From NCBI GenBank assembly GCA_013372555.1, contig JAAPAX010000010.1, forward strand, positions 1,922,001 through 1,986,000: 64,000 bases of DNA. Reading direction: 5' to 3'. The stretch is from Elsinoe arachidis. Lineage: Eukaryota; Ascomycota; Dothideomycetes; Myriangiales; Elsinoaceae. The notes below the pieces were generated by a model. It searched no databases. It was not told the DNA's origin and saw nothing but the letters and a program-made list of their open reading frames with translations. The translations under genes and the position numbers were made by a program. Shown here piece by piece: positions 22,330-32,840 of the stretch (positions are counted from its first letter, which is position 1; every line of letters begins with the position of its first letter).

Positions 22330-24200
22330 TACCCCTTAAGATATACTTTACTACCTATTCTTAATTACTACTAATGCTATTAATTACTAAATTATACCGT
22401 AAAGAACAAATTATACTAGCTATTTATAAGTGTAGAGCCTCTAGAGATAAGATTAGTCTTTCTTAGCTCGAAAAGTACTTTCCTTTAGTTAAATATAAAA
22501 CTCTTAGTTACTAGCTAAAGAGTAAGTAAGTATTATACTAGGAGTTATACTAATACTAGTAACGCCTTATACTAGCTTAAGAAGAGGTACTAATTAGCCT
22601 AATCGAGTTCTTAGCTAGTAGAGGCTTTAATTTAAGTAACTACTAGCTTACCGATTATACTTATCTACTATTATTAAGGACTTTAGAAGTAGTACCTTAT
22701 ATAATCTTCTAGCCTCTCGGTACGTACTAGTACAAGCGATTTCGATAAAGACACTACTAAATTAGTATAGTATAGCGTCTAGCAATAGATATTATTCGCC
22801 TTAAAGAGATAGAAGATACTAAGAAGGTAAGGTACTAGTTCCTACTAGTAGGAGGCCTATACTAGAGGTACTAAATTAAGAGTCGTAACCTTTATAATAT
22901 AGACGAAATTAGCTATTATATTAGTATAATTAGATTAGATTAGATATAGGCTCGTATTTAAGATTAGTATTAAACCTATTTATAGTAGCTAGACTAACGT
23001 AAGTAGACTACGATAATTAAAATAGTTAATACTACTAGCTATTAAGTACTCTTCTTCTTTATTCTTAAAGGAGAAGCTCTAATAGAGAATTAGTTAGAGG
23101 AGCTAATCTAGTTACTAGCGCGATCCTTATATAAAGAGGCCTCTATTACTACCTTACTAACTAGCTAGTTAAATAACAAGATTACTCTCTACTAGTTAAA
23201 GAACTACTTTATTCCTTATACCTAGCTAATAGATAATAATAGTAAGGTTATAAGGAAGGAGAATCTTAAGTACTACTAGAGGTTACTTATTCTTAATAGC
23301 TACTACTTATACCTTATAGCTAAGTTTATCTAATTAGCCTTTAAGTATTATATTATTTTAGCTAAGCTACCTTCTTATACCTCTTACTTCCTCTAGCCTC
23401 TTAATATCTCTATATTCTCTTAGCTTAAGTATAACTATTAAGAGACTATCTACGATATTATATATAAAGGAGTTAACTATATTACTAAGTACTACTTCCT
23501 TAAGGCTTATACTACTATACGTAATAAAGTGTTTAAAGAGCTAGAGTAAATAACTACTTTTAGATCTACTAGTTTAATACCTCTTAATCTAGAAGTTATA
23601 ATTATACGAATTTAATATTAATCTTCGAGGCCTTTATAATCTTTATAATCTTTATAACCTTTATAATCTTTATAAAATTTTTAATTATTATAATTAACTC
23701 CTCTTCTACTTTTAACACTCTCTTACTAGTACTCTAATTTGTTACTAACTAGTAATATACTAGTTAAAACTAATAAGTAGTTCTATAAGAAGCTTAATTA
23801 CCTCGCTAAGTAACGCCTTAATACTTAAGAAAAAGTTATTAGCTACTAATAAGGTATAATTTAACAATTATATAATACCTTTATTAAGGCTAGAAGAGTT
23901 ACTAAGGCATTAAAGGAGTTAACTATACTCTTAGAAGATAGGCTTAAGAAGGTTACTTAGTGTACTCGAAAGAAGTCTACTTAGGAGAAGTATAAAGGCT
24001 ACCTCTCTAGTAGAGTAGTTCTTAGTATAAAGAAGGCTAGTAAGTAGTTAGCTACTAATAAGAAGGTAGAAGAGGTAGATAAGTAAAGAGATAAGGCTTA
24101 TAAAAGAAGAACTAAATTAGTTAAGCAAGTTTACTAATCTACCTCTATAGCTAACTATACTAGCCTCTAATCTTAATACTAAGAGTTAGTAAAGGTCTAT
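22330..24200 (+). pseudogene. Pogo/Fot1-type DDE transposase, copy 1 (Tc1/mariner superfamily), RIP-dead
   Basis: The plus frame can be followed for about 430 codons with TAA/TAG stops only. It contains NLYNIDEISYY near 22887-22920 (family N.DE.GF, first catalytic Asp), RLLILNSYYLYLIAKF near 23281-23320 (family RLLI.DGH.SH, second Asp now Asn) and LPSYTSYFLxPLNISIFSxL near 23362-23420 (family LPPHTSH.LQPLDV..F..LK). A C-terminal Lys-rich tail with KAxKELTILLEDRLKK lies at 23900-24140, as in Fot1-like transposases. The terminal inverted repeats were not found. It is the same superfamily as the element at 30560-32450 but a different sequence and orientation. Confidence 0.88.
23632..23677. repeat. 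Short tandem repeat, unit CTTTATAAT(C), about five copies
   Basis: Nine- to ten-base units CTTTATAAT follow each other within the transposase relic, shortly after its catalytic domain. Confidence 0.8.
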
Positions 24201-24590
24201 TAAGCTACTATATAACGCCTCTATACTACTAGAGAAGAGCGAGAGGTTATCCGAGGTTACTAATATATACTTAATATTAATAGAGTTAAGGTAGATAAGG
24301 CTAACACTACTATACAAGTTATAGAGTACTCCTCCTTTAATAGTTAATCTACTAGAGAGTTAAAAGAGATTAGAGATAGCTAGAGTACTTAGTATATAGT
24401 GCTATATAACTAAAGGACATAAGGAAGCAATTTTACACTATATAATAGATTGTTTAGCGCTTTCTAAGGTCTTAATTACAAGCTAAAAACACTAACTCTA
24501 AGCCTTAGCCTTAAAAGCCTCTATACTATCGATATGAAATTACACTAACTAAAGAAGTTCAAAAAGTCCTAAGGTATGCTAAGATGTACA
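24201..24590. other. Right flank of the Pogo relic; edge of RIP'd DNA
   Basis: TpA-rich DNA gives way to GC-balanced sequence within a few tens of bases around 24570-24600. No gene seen. Confidence 0.5.
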
Positions 24591-25540
24591 TCTTTCACCA
24601 GAATTGGCTGGCCGGGGTATCTTCGGCCGTACTTCACCGCTTTCTAGCCCTGGAGGGTGCTCGGATCTAGGGGGGTGCTCGTATCCCCGCGGAGGACGTT
24701 ATACCGCTGTAGCACTCTCAGCGCATGTATGAGTTCCAGGACCTCGATACTGACTGTGCACCCACATCTAGCGCCCTTTTGATGACGTCGGAATGCGTCG
24801 TTTGCACTCGCACTAGAGGTGACACACCTGATGCAGCAATTGCGGCTGTGGCAGCATGCATCGCATCATCACTTATATGGCCGTGTTCGCAGTCAATTAT
24901 AACGGCCTGGACATGTCAACGGCGCGACACTGATAGTGTAGATCTGCACTACAGACATCGACGCCAGTGGAAGCTACGATTTGGGCTGTTCTGATTGACG
25001 GCAAGCCGAGAAAGGTCATGACCGGTTTCGCATCAGCCTGTAGTTTCCGCAGAAGATGCGAGCTTGCTTTCGACATCGTTGTTGTCGACATTGCGCTTCG
25101 AGATATCATTGTTTTTACTATGACGGACAGAGCGAGACGGACGGAGCGAGTCCAGTCGTGTGACTGCACAGACCTTCTGTGTGCGGAAATCCGAGGAAGT
25201 ATGTGCTATCAGAATAGTTGCAAGATTCTCGACAGACCATATATTCTCCTTCCTGCTTGGTGTTTACCGGTTTTGCACCACGGGCCATGTCGGCCAAATG
25301 CTCACTTCTGCCACGTAAGTCCGGAATTCGGCTGGAAAACAACTCTCCAGCCCTAAGCCTCCCTACCTTGTAGTGGTTGATGCCCACAGGCCGAGCAAGA
25401 AATAAAGTTTTTCTCGGTCATGGGTCTTCTTTCGCCGACCGTACACAGTCCAAGGTTTTCCCCTGGATTCGATCAATAATAAAAACAAGAGCAGAGACCG
25501 TGACGCTTGCTGGCTCATCGTTGACTTTCACACATTCGTT
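24591..25540. other. Left part of gene island 1, no gene identified
   Basis: Composition is ordinary, with CpA and TpG present. Short frames on both strands (for example 24725-24994 plus and 24897-25169 minus) overlap one another and show no recognisable domain. The last 150 bases contain AATAAAGTTT and AATAATAAAAAC stretches and probably the promoter of the hydrolase gene. Confidence 0.5.
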
Positions 25541-26395
25541 ATGCCAGCCTTCCAAAGCAAATTGGGTGAGGACAGAGCTCCTCAATACAAAACGATAGAC
25601 CTCTCAGTGCATGGCGCATCGCTAGCCATTGCTCTTGTCGAGAAAAGCGGCAGAGCACATGACAAAGACCCAATTGTTTTCCTTCACGGATTTGGTTCAA
25701 CCAAGGAAGACTACCTCGACATCATACATCACCCCTCCCTCGGCTTTCGCCCGATCATAGCATACGATGCCCCGGGCTGCGGACAATCGTGGTGTAGCGA
25801 CCTTTCTAAAGTCAGCATACCGTTTCTGGTCGATACTGCCGATGCTGTCTTGCAGGCGACAAAGACGGACAAATTTCACGTCGTCGGACATTCTATGGGA
25901 GGTCTTACAGCCCTCTTGTTGGCGGCACGCTATCCTCGTCGTGTACTCAGCTTCGTGGACATCGAAGGCAACGTCGCTCCTGAAGATTGTTTCCTTAGCC
26001 GGCAAATCGTTGAATATGCCCACACAATGGACTCAGCGGACCCCGAAGTTTTTTTCAATGCCTTCATTGAGCGGACCAGGCAGACATTACTACGATCAAA
26101 TGCTCTATACGCCACAAGTCTGCCACACAAAGTCAAAGCTGGAGTCGTTCTAGGCATATTCAGCTCTATGGTCGAACTATCCGATAGTGGCAACTTGATG
26201 CGCATGTTCCTCGGGCTTCCATGTCCTCGAATGTTCATGTACGGCCATGACAATAGTGGGCTAACGTATCTGCCTCTCCTAAAAGCACAGGGAATAATAC
26301 TAGCGGATATTCCAGAATGTGGGCACTTTCCAATGTATTCCAATCTCGCAAACATGTGGCAACATATAGATAAGTTCTATCAATCATTTTCATAG
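25541..26395 (+). CDS. Alpha/beta-hydrolase fold protein, 284 aa
   Basis: This is an intronless, uninterrupted frame. The oxyanion-hole motif HGFG is at residues 49-52, the nucleophile elbow GHSMGG has Ser118, an acidic candidate is Asp237 in MYGHDN, and the catalytic His is His262 in ECGHFPMYSN. Length and motif spacing fit a single-domain hydrolase. No signal peptide or membrane segment is visible, so it is probably cytosolic; the substrate cannot be told. The ATG at 25541 was chosen because the fold (residues 18-50) starts soon after it. It sits alone, 950 bp from the RIP'd boundary, and shows no RIP-type stop, so it is likely functional. Confidence 0.93.
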   Translation: MPAFQSKLGEDRAPQYKTIDLSVHGASLAIALVEKSGRAHDKDPIVFLHGFGSTKEDYLDIIHHPSLGFRPIIAYDAPGCGQSWCSDLSKVSIPFLVDTADAVLQATKTDKFHVVGHSMGGLTALLLAARYPRRVLSFVDIEGNVAPEDCFLSRQIVEYAHTMDSADPEVFFNAFIERTRQTLLRSNALYATSLPHKVKAGVVLGIFSSMVELSDSGNLMRMFLGLPCPRMFMYGHDNSGLTYLPLLKAQGIILADIPECGHFPMYSNLANMWQHIDKFYQSFS

Positions 26396-26532
26396 ACTAT
26401 ACTATAGGGTTCCTAAATATAAACTCTTATCTAGATATAAGACACTTGAATATAGGAAAGAAAGATAGAGTAAGAAAAGAAGTTAAGTCTAATTAGAATA
26501 TAAGACTCTATCGAAATATAATAGGTCTTACC
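26396..26532. other. RIP-like AT-rich sliver inside the island
   Basis: About 135 bases after the hydrolase stop are TpA-rich and poor in CpA, unlike both neighbours. This suggests RIP leakage or a small mutated insert. Confidence 0.5.
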
Positions 26533-26760
26533 TGTAGTGAATTTTGGGTCAGGGTTAAAGAGAGAGAAAGAAGTGAAGCCTCTTTACCCCGCATCCTGAT
26601 TGGCCAGTCGAGTGAAGCCGGTATTCCCTTACTACTTTTCTACCCTATTTCCTCCTAAGGGGCCTTTCTCTCTTTAGGAGTAGACGGGTTGAAGCAGCTT
26701 GCATGTTCTAGCCGGACTAGAAGCCGCAGACCGGTCATTGCTCACCGGTCACTGGCGTGA
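26533..26760 (+). promoter_or_regulatory. Upstream region of a hypothetical ORF; possible LTR or leader
   Basis: It begins abruptly with TGTAGTGAATTTTGGG after the AT-rich sliver. It contains an imperfect inverted repeat CTCCTAAGG/CTTTAGGAG (about 26651-26682) and a doubled ACCGGTCA close to the next start codon. The TG start could mark an LTR, but no matching copy was found in the window. Confidence 0.3.
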
Positions 26761-27870
26761 ATGCCCCGCCCACGGGTTCACAGGAGCGTAAGTGAACAGG
26801 CCAATTTCGATGACCAGCGACGGGGGCGACGACGGATTAGCCAGCAGCAGAGAAGGGCACGGCGTCGGACTCATCAAGAGGATACTCAGGCACATACACA
26901 AGAGCGAGGGTCAACACAAGCATCAACTGCTGCTAGAAGTGGCAGTCAGAATGGGCGCCTTGCGCCTCTGCCTTCGACAATACCTACACAACCTAGTACA
27001 TTAGTAGCTGTTGCTCTGTCAGATGTAGAAGAGCTTTACGAGCAACTCGCAAGGCAGCTGCAGGTATCGAGCAGAGAGCTACCTACCACCCAGGCAGGTC
27101 CCAGTCGCTCACCGGAGACCGGTCAGAGCGTACCGGTCGCACAACACGGTCATGAAGATTCAACACACGACGCCAGCGAGATTGCGATTGCTCCAAACCT
27201 GCCGTCATCTCCCCCCTCTGTCGCTCTGTAGCCGCCAAGTGCGCACGACAGTACAGACAGCGGGAGCAGGTATGCTCCAAGCCTCACATCTGAGCGCATG
27301 GAGGCCAGTACCTTGTTGGACACTCACACAGCAAGCCCCGCGTTCAGCGAGTCAGTCAGCTCTTCCCCGGCTCAACCGCTGACTCGTGACCGGTGCCCCG
27401 TGCCGAGACCTAACACCGCAGCTGGAACATCAGCGAAGCAATTCTTCAAAGAGCAATAGCAGTATCGAGAGGCCGCCCAGCTATCACAGAGGCCGTGATG
27501 TTGATGATGTAGCATCTCCAGACAATGAAGAAAATATTAAAGCGTCTTATCATCACGATACTTCCATAGTTGGAGAAGAAGAACAAGGAGCAACTGAAAG
27601 TGACGAAACGGCTCGCTTGCTCGACGAGAATCCCACTAGTCTCGAAGCAGACCAAGGATGATGGTGACGGTAGTTCCACTCTAATGAAGATTCGTTCAAT
27701 CGCTCCGAAGGCGCGCCTGTGGTCAGAACCCTTTCCGTGAAGCTGATAACATCGATTCAAAGCCATCCTTGGAATACTCGGTGTGATCATCACGACATGG
27801 AAGAGCTCGATCTCGTTATTTCCTATGTCGTGAGGGCGCAAGGTAAAGGAGAAGAGGCGGTGACAGTTGG
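26761..27870 (+). pseudogene. Hypothetical disordered protein gene with RIP-type stops
   Basis: From ATG 26761 a frame rich in Arg, Gln, Ser and Pro (MPRPRVHRSVSEQANFDDQR at the start) runs to TAG 27229-27231. The frame continues in phase as similar low-complexity protein to another TAG near 27457. Both stops fit CAG-to-TAG changes. A second frame (about 27430-27661) reads SSIERPPSYHRGRD, then ETARLLDENPTSLEADQ. A third (27660-27740) reads IRSIAPKARLWSEPFP and, across a possible small intron with branch-like CTGATAAC, a hydrophobic ILGILGVIITTW. It may be one damaged multi-exon gene for a disordered protein with a membrane segment, or two. No family recognised. Confidence 0.4.
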
Positions 27871-28049
27871 AGATAGACATCGCTGGCGATTCAGGTATCT
27901 TATGCGCGCGAATTGGCTTCTCCTAAGGTCTGTTGATTCACCAAGTCATGGTCGTGAATATGTTCATTAGCACAATTTCTCCAGTCCATGGGCTGCCATA
28001 TACAATTGCTCGAGACTTTACATGTCATCTGCTCGCCATGACACTGCAG

Positions 28050-29513
28050 TCAGTCTTTCAATGCACCACTACCGCAGTTGAGCGGCTCGACTATATTTGT
28101 TCTATACCAAGTGCGAAAGTCTGTAGCCCCCCAGTCCATCAACGACATGAGGACGGTAATCACTTTATACACACCTGATGGCTGTGAGACATTTCCAATT
28201 TCGATCTGGTCGTAGAAGGTCGTCATGCAACGCCCATTCCTCGTGTTGTGACGGCGAACCATTTTTAGGGTCCAGACCGGACCCTGTACGAGGAGGACCG
28301 GCAGAGCTGGGAGTGGAACCTCGGGAGATCCAAGCTTCCCGAGTAATGCCTGTAGGCGGTTCAAGTGGGCAGTTGTCCAAGTGTGTAATTGGAGCTCCCC
28401 CTCACCAGCACCTTCGCCCTCCTTCTTTGTTTCAACACTGACCACGATTGGCCTTTTAGAGAGTTGATGGTGGAAAGTGTGGTTGAAGTCGTGCCCGTAG
28501 AATTTGTTGACGCCGCTGGTGTGGCGCACTTCTGTTTCCAGATTCGAGAATGCCTCGGAAATGGATGCATCCGGGACCAAGTGCAAGACAAAATCTACGA
28601 TTTTGGCATCGATGCGTGACCCATCCCGTGACAGTGTCGGCAAATATTTCGGGTTAATTCTGGCGTGTGTGACGTTGGCACATGCCAGAGCATTCCGGAT
28701 CTTGAACAACCTGCTGGCCACAAATAGGAGAGGCGCATGCACTTCGGTATTCCAACCAGATTCAGTTTCTCTTCGGTTACGGCATTCCTTGGCGGCATCG
28801 ACTAGCTGCTCAACTTCACGGATAAGGGGCGAGTCGCCGAGAGACGAGCGATATTCCTCGTTCTTATCAGTACTGAATGTCCGCAAATTAAGATCCTGTC
28901 CAAAATGTTGACGTATAGATAGCAAATCGGAAGCAGGGACGACATTGATGCCAGCTGCAAACTCTCGTATATGCCACAATATTCTCCCCCAAGCTAACCC
29001 GAAGGTGTCCTCCAAGTCTTGAGCTTGTTCTGGTATTGCAGCAGTATCGATGGGTGATTCCAACGATTGGAGCTAATGCAAATTAGCCGAGCTCCCAGAT
29101 CTCGTACTGCCTCTCGTTCGCTTCGACTTTGCAGACGAAGCGGACGAGGTGTCTAATATAACAGTGATACTGTGCGCCGCCCGTGGTGTTGCATCCACGC
29201 TGCCATCTCGATGTGGTCGTTTGCGCCGAGGGGTACTGCTGGCCGTAACAGCTAGTCCCACATCTGCCAACATCTCGCCATCTCCCGGCTCTTCTACTGT
29301 ATCCATTCTTAATCTCTTTGATGGTCTCAATAAATTTGATGCACCGCTGGACGATCGACTTGGGCTAGGATATGGTCGTCTAGACGGCACGACAGACATT
29401 CGCCGGTGATCCTGCCAGCCGTCGTTCTTGTACGGAAGATGGGTGGTTATAGAATTTGGATGTTCTGTAGTAGCCCGTATCCAGTCTAGAATCGCCAGTC
29501 GCGAGCGATACAT
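28050..29513 (-). pseudogene. PD-(D/E)XK nuclease-like fungal protein with one in-frame TAG
   Basis: The minus frame from ATG 29513 to TGA 28050 is 487 codons long with a single interruption, TAG at 29075-29073 (codon 147). The N-terminal part (1-146) is Ser/Arg/Pro-rich and disordered, ending SAKSKRTRGSTRSGSS. The C-terminal part carries the nuclease-like core: KIVDF with Asp at about codon 307, VSVETK with Glu 361 and Lys 363, and LQLHTW with Gln about 376. This layout is typical of the abundant fungal PD-(D/E)XK nuclease-like proteins of unknown role. There is no ATG just after the stop, so the downstream part has no obvious start of its own. The stop fits CAG to TAG. Confidence 0.82.
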
Positions 29514-29545
29514 TTCGGTGTGCGACTTGTGGATGGATACAAAAT

Positions 29546-29553
29546 GTTCTTGT
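29546..29553. repeat. Left 8-bp target-site duplication GTTCTTGT
   Basis: It is identical to 30182-30189 and directly abuts the MITE terminal repeat. It lies 33-40 bases upstream of the nuclease-like start codon. Confidence 0.92.
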
Positions 29554-29727
29554 TAGGGTGGTCAGTGGGTAGGGTAGGGTATACAATTTGAATACCCATA
29601 CCCTACCCTATATATACCCTACCCACCTCTTGGTATACCCACGCCAAGGTGGGTAAGGGTAGGGTATACCAAGAAGTGGGTAGGGCAGGGTAGGGTAATC
29701 GATTTCATACCTACTGGGTATTGTCTA

Positions 29728-29812
29728 TGCGCCCATACGCCCGTGCACCCCTATACGCCCGTACGCCTACCTACCTATACGCCTGTACGCCTACACCTGT
29801 ACGTCTGTTGCG
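29728..29812. repeat. Imperfect repeats of TACGCC(C/T)GTACGCC inside the MITE
   Basis: Units such as ATACGCCCGTACGCCTACC and ATACGCCTGTACGCCTAC follow one another in a short, nearly tandem block. Confidence 0.75.
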
Positions 29813-29899
29813 TATTTGCTGTACACAACCTTGCAGTAATTTACGTCTTGGTAGTGCTATGTTCTGACATACTCTCTGATCTGGAGCACCGCATATATA

Positions 29900-29943
29900 G
29901 TATATACATGTGCATGCGTATACGTGCGCGCGCGCGTGTATAT
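29900..29943. repeat. 44-bp alternating purine-pyrimidine tract
   Basis: Every base from 29900 to 29943 alternates purine and pyrimidine, with a GTGCGCGCGCGCGTGT core, a sequence type that can adopt Z-DNA. Confidence 0.85.
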
Positions 29944-30189
29944 CATTTCTGTATGCGAGCTGTAATTACGTATACTGTGATTGGACAATGTGATTAGTAA
30001 TACCCACCGGTGCACGGGCGTGGGTTACGGTGGGTAGGGTATTTAGGCACGCGAATTACCTACTACCCTACCCGACCGTACCCACTGCCAAGCATACCCT
30101 ACCCTACGCTTACCCACTGCGCCAAGAAGTTATACCCTACCCTACCCGCAGTGGGTAACCCACTACCCACCGACCACCCTAGTTCTTGT

Positions 30190-30559
30190 TATGAAAGTGA
30201 AGTGATCCGCAATGGCGGGGGCGGGTTGGGCGGGGCAACCGGTACAGTGCCAATATTTTCCGATGCTAAGCTAATACCGAATTCTCTAGCGTCTATTGAT
30301 TACTAAAGTTTTCGGCGAAGTAGAATGTGTTCCTGTGCTTTTCTGGGATTTGATTTATAGTTAAAGCTAGCTATACCGTTAGCTGCCTCTACCGATAATC
30401 TCTCTATACCGTTAGAGTCGCGTATTACTATTTATTTTCCTATACAAAAACTAGAATCTCTCTCTATAACACTTGCAAGGGACTTTAGCAATAGACCCCC
30501 TTTAGTAATATCGGCCAATTAGTGCCAAATTTGACTACTAGCGGCGTGTACTGATTAGC
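30190..30559. other. Right edge of gene island 1
   Basis: About 140 bases of ordinary composition pass into TpA-rich DNA near 30330. Some non-RIP'd words persist up to 30560. No gene seen. Confidence 0.45.
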
Positions 30560-32450
30560 TAGAGATCCCTATATAAATAGTATAGCTTAGTAGTTAGATA
30601 TCCTTATAAAGATTGCTTATTAAGGTACTTAAACATAAAGTTATAGTTATATATATAATTTAGTAATATAGAAGACTTAAAGGTATAATAGCTATTAATC
30701 TAGCGTAATTAGCTAATTAGTAGATTAGCTACTAATAACTTAAGAGGCTATTTAAAGAGTAGTATATTAAGTATAGCTAGTAGAGTAATTAGCCTCTAAC
30801 TTCTTTATAGTCTTTATAGCCTTAGAGTACTAGATCTTATACACCTTTAGACGCTCCTTAGTATTATACTAAGGAGGTATACTAATAACTAAGCTCTTTA
30901 CAAGGTCTATTAAGGCCTTCTTACTATCGAAGAGGTACTTCTTATACTACTAGAGGTTATTAAGGTAGTTACGATTAGTACGAATTTAATAAGCCTTAGA
31001 GACTAAGAGGATAACTAGACTAGTAATTCGTAAGGTACTCTTCTTTAGCTAGAGACCTTTACGTAACTAGTAGTTCTCCTTACGAAGAAGAGTAAGCTTA
31101 TTACCTCTCGCCTTAAAGGCCTTTATAAGGTAGTAAGCATCTAGAATTACATTACTAGGAAGAGAGGTAGTAGTATAAAGAGTATAGCTATTAAACTATC
31201 GATTAGTTTAAGAGGTAACTTAGTAATATTAGTCTAATTTAAGCTACTCTATAGTTAGTAGAAGAGGTAGTATTAAGACTTAGTAGAAGTACTAAAGTAC
31301 CTCTAAGAGATTAAGAGGTACTATACTAGCTCTCTAGAAGCCTTATACTTATATAAATAGTATAAACACCTCGTCTCTAATAGCGCTATAGTACTAAATA
31401 AAGAGTATATTAGTTATCTCTCTAATACCTCTTATTAAGAGCGTATTAATTGCTCTATAATAGGCATCTTTAAGGTAGCTAAATATAGTAATATCTAGAA
31501 GCTAGAGGAGGTAAGTTATATAAGGAAGTAGGTAGAGGATTACTATATTATAGTACTACGTAAGCTTAAGGAACTTAACACTCTTATAAGAGTAGTAGCT
31601 ATCGAGGAGAAGAAGTCTTTTAGCTATCGGATTAGATAGCTACGTATACTTAACGAAGTGCTATAGCTACTCGATAGTATAAAGGCTTAATAACTAGTTA
31701 TTTTTAGAGACTCTAAGTAAAGCTTTATATACTAAATTTTAAGTACTAAGTCGCTCTAATTCGAGGTGCTAGTTATTAAAGAAGATACTACTATAGAGGA
31801 TAAGATATAGTAGTATAGTCTAGCTAGTAGTACTTATAGCCTTAATAGACATAGCCTACGTTCTCTAGTCTAGCTCTATACGAAAAGACCTTTTCTTTAA
31901 TCTCTTAACTACTTAGAAGTATTTACTACTCCTACTAATAAGGAACCTAGTTTCGTCTATATTATAGATATTTTCTACCTTAATTTTATAGTTCGAAATG
32001 ACGCTAGCTAAGTAGTTAAACTAGTGCCGAATAGCGCTAGGTTAATAGCTCTAGTACTCTCTTATATACTCGAGTAAAGCTATACGCTAGAGAGCTAATT
32101 ATTAGTAATAATTAAGAAAGACTAAGGACTAGTACACGCCGAGGGCTATAGGCTAGCTATACTAAGTATAAGGCGTTTATAGCTATTCTTACTAGAGGAG
32201 TTACTTAGCTAAATAAATAATTATAGTAGTCTCTAGAGGGAAGCCTCTATCGATAAGGTACTTAATATACTTAATAAGAGTCTTTTTAGAGATAGAATCT
32301 AATCTCTAGAGGTATTAAAAGGTAATAGAGTATAAGTAGTATTTACTCTTATATCTCTACTATAGAGTTAATAGTTCGAGTATAAATAAATTAGTAATAC
32401 TAGTAAGGCTCTAAGTGTTTTAAGAATTATCTAATATCTTATTTATAGCT
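30560..32450 (-). pseudogene. Pogo/Fot1-type DDE transposase, copy 2, RIP-dead
   Basis: The minus strand decodes to a CENP-B/Pogo-type transposase. KVENIYNIDETRFLI (about 31975-31935) carries the first catalytic Asp. RLLLLDSYYSYKSVKFLKL (about 31625-31560) is the family RLLLLDGH.SH motif with its Asp retained. LPYITYLLxLLDITIFSYLK (about 31532-31472) is the family LPPHSTH.LQPLDV motif. The N-terminal DNA-binding part lies around 32000-32400. Most stops are TAG or TAA. The sequence differs clearly from the copy at 22330-24200, so two Pogo families are present. No terminal inverted repeats were found. Confidence 0.87.
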
Positions 32451-32589
32451 ATAATTCGTGCTTCTAAGTCTATAGTAAGTAATCTAAACGTATGTAAAAA
32501 GGTAGTATTTATAGTAAGAGCTTAAAGCTTAAGTAATTATAAAATTAAGTTTAGATATAGTATAGTATAACTATTAGGTCGAGGTTAGT

Positions 32590-32840
32590 GCTATATAGCA
32601 CTAGTACTAGTACTAGAGTTTAGGCTAACTAAAGCTAGTATAGTACTACTAAGCCTTAAGTAGTACTAGCGCTAGTACTATACTACGCTATATAAGTACT
32701 AGTACTAGTACTAGATCTCGATTATATTATATACTTTTTAAATATAGTATAGTACTAGTTTAGGTTAGCAAATACATAGTATAGTACTATTAAGGGCTTA
32801 GCGTACTTATACTAGCACTAGTACTAGAGTTATAATTCTT
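32590..32840. repeat. Left subterminal CTAGTACTAG palindrome cluster
   Basis: Repeated ACTAGTACTAGTACTAG and TAGTACTA words, including the long palindromic unit around 32690-32710, lie just inside the left terminus and mirror the cluster at the right terminus. Confidence 0.85.

Larger units (their letters stand above)
29554..30181. mobile_element. hAT-type MITE, 628 bp, unmutated
   Basis: The ends are TAGGGTGGTCAGTGGGTAG on the left and, inverted, TAGGGTGGTCGGTGGGTAG on the right (18 of 19 match). The flanking 8-bp duplication GTTCTTGT is perfect. Eight-base duplications with TAGGG/CAGGG-like ends fit hAT elements. Subterminal arms are built of GGGTAGGGTA and its complement, giving strong hairpin potential. 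No transposase is encoded, so it would be non-autonomous. It holds a CGCCTGTACGCC-type repeat and a long alternating purine-pyrimidine tract. Unlike its relative at 5977-6145 it shows no RIP. Confidence 0.93.

Noticed and set aside
24725..25356. Possible genes at the left of island 1
   Set aside because: Frames on both strands are short, overlap each other and carry no recognisable domain, so none could be supported.
25697..26355. Overlapping open frames on both strands within the hydrolase gene
   Set aside because: They are shadows of the 284-aa alpha/beta hydrolase, whose motifs are in a single frame.
28361..28911. Several small frames over the nuclease-like gene
   Set aside because: They are alternative frames of the PD-(D/E)XK-like sequence without domains.
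29061..29063. Start of the nuclease-like protein at 29063
   Set aside because: The codon there is TTG, three codons after the TAG, and the upstream frame continues in phase as the usual disordered N-terminus.
29554..30181. Telomere-like or interstitial telomere repeat (GGGTAGGGTA / TACCCTACCC)
   Set aside because: The unit is not TTAGGG; it is confined to arms of an element with TIRs and an 8-bp TSD.
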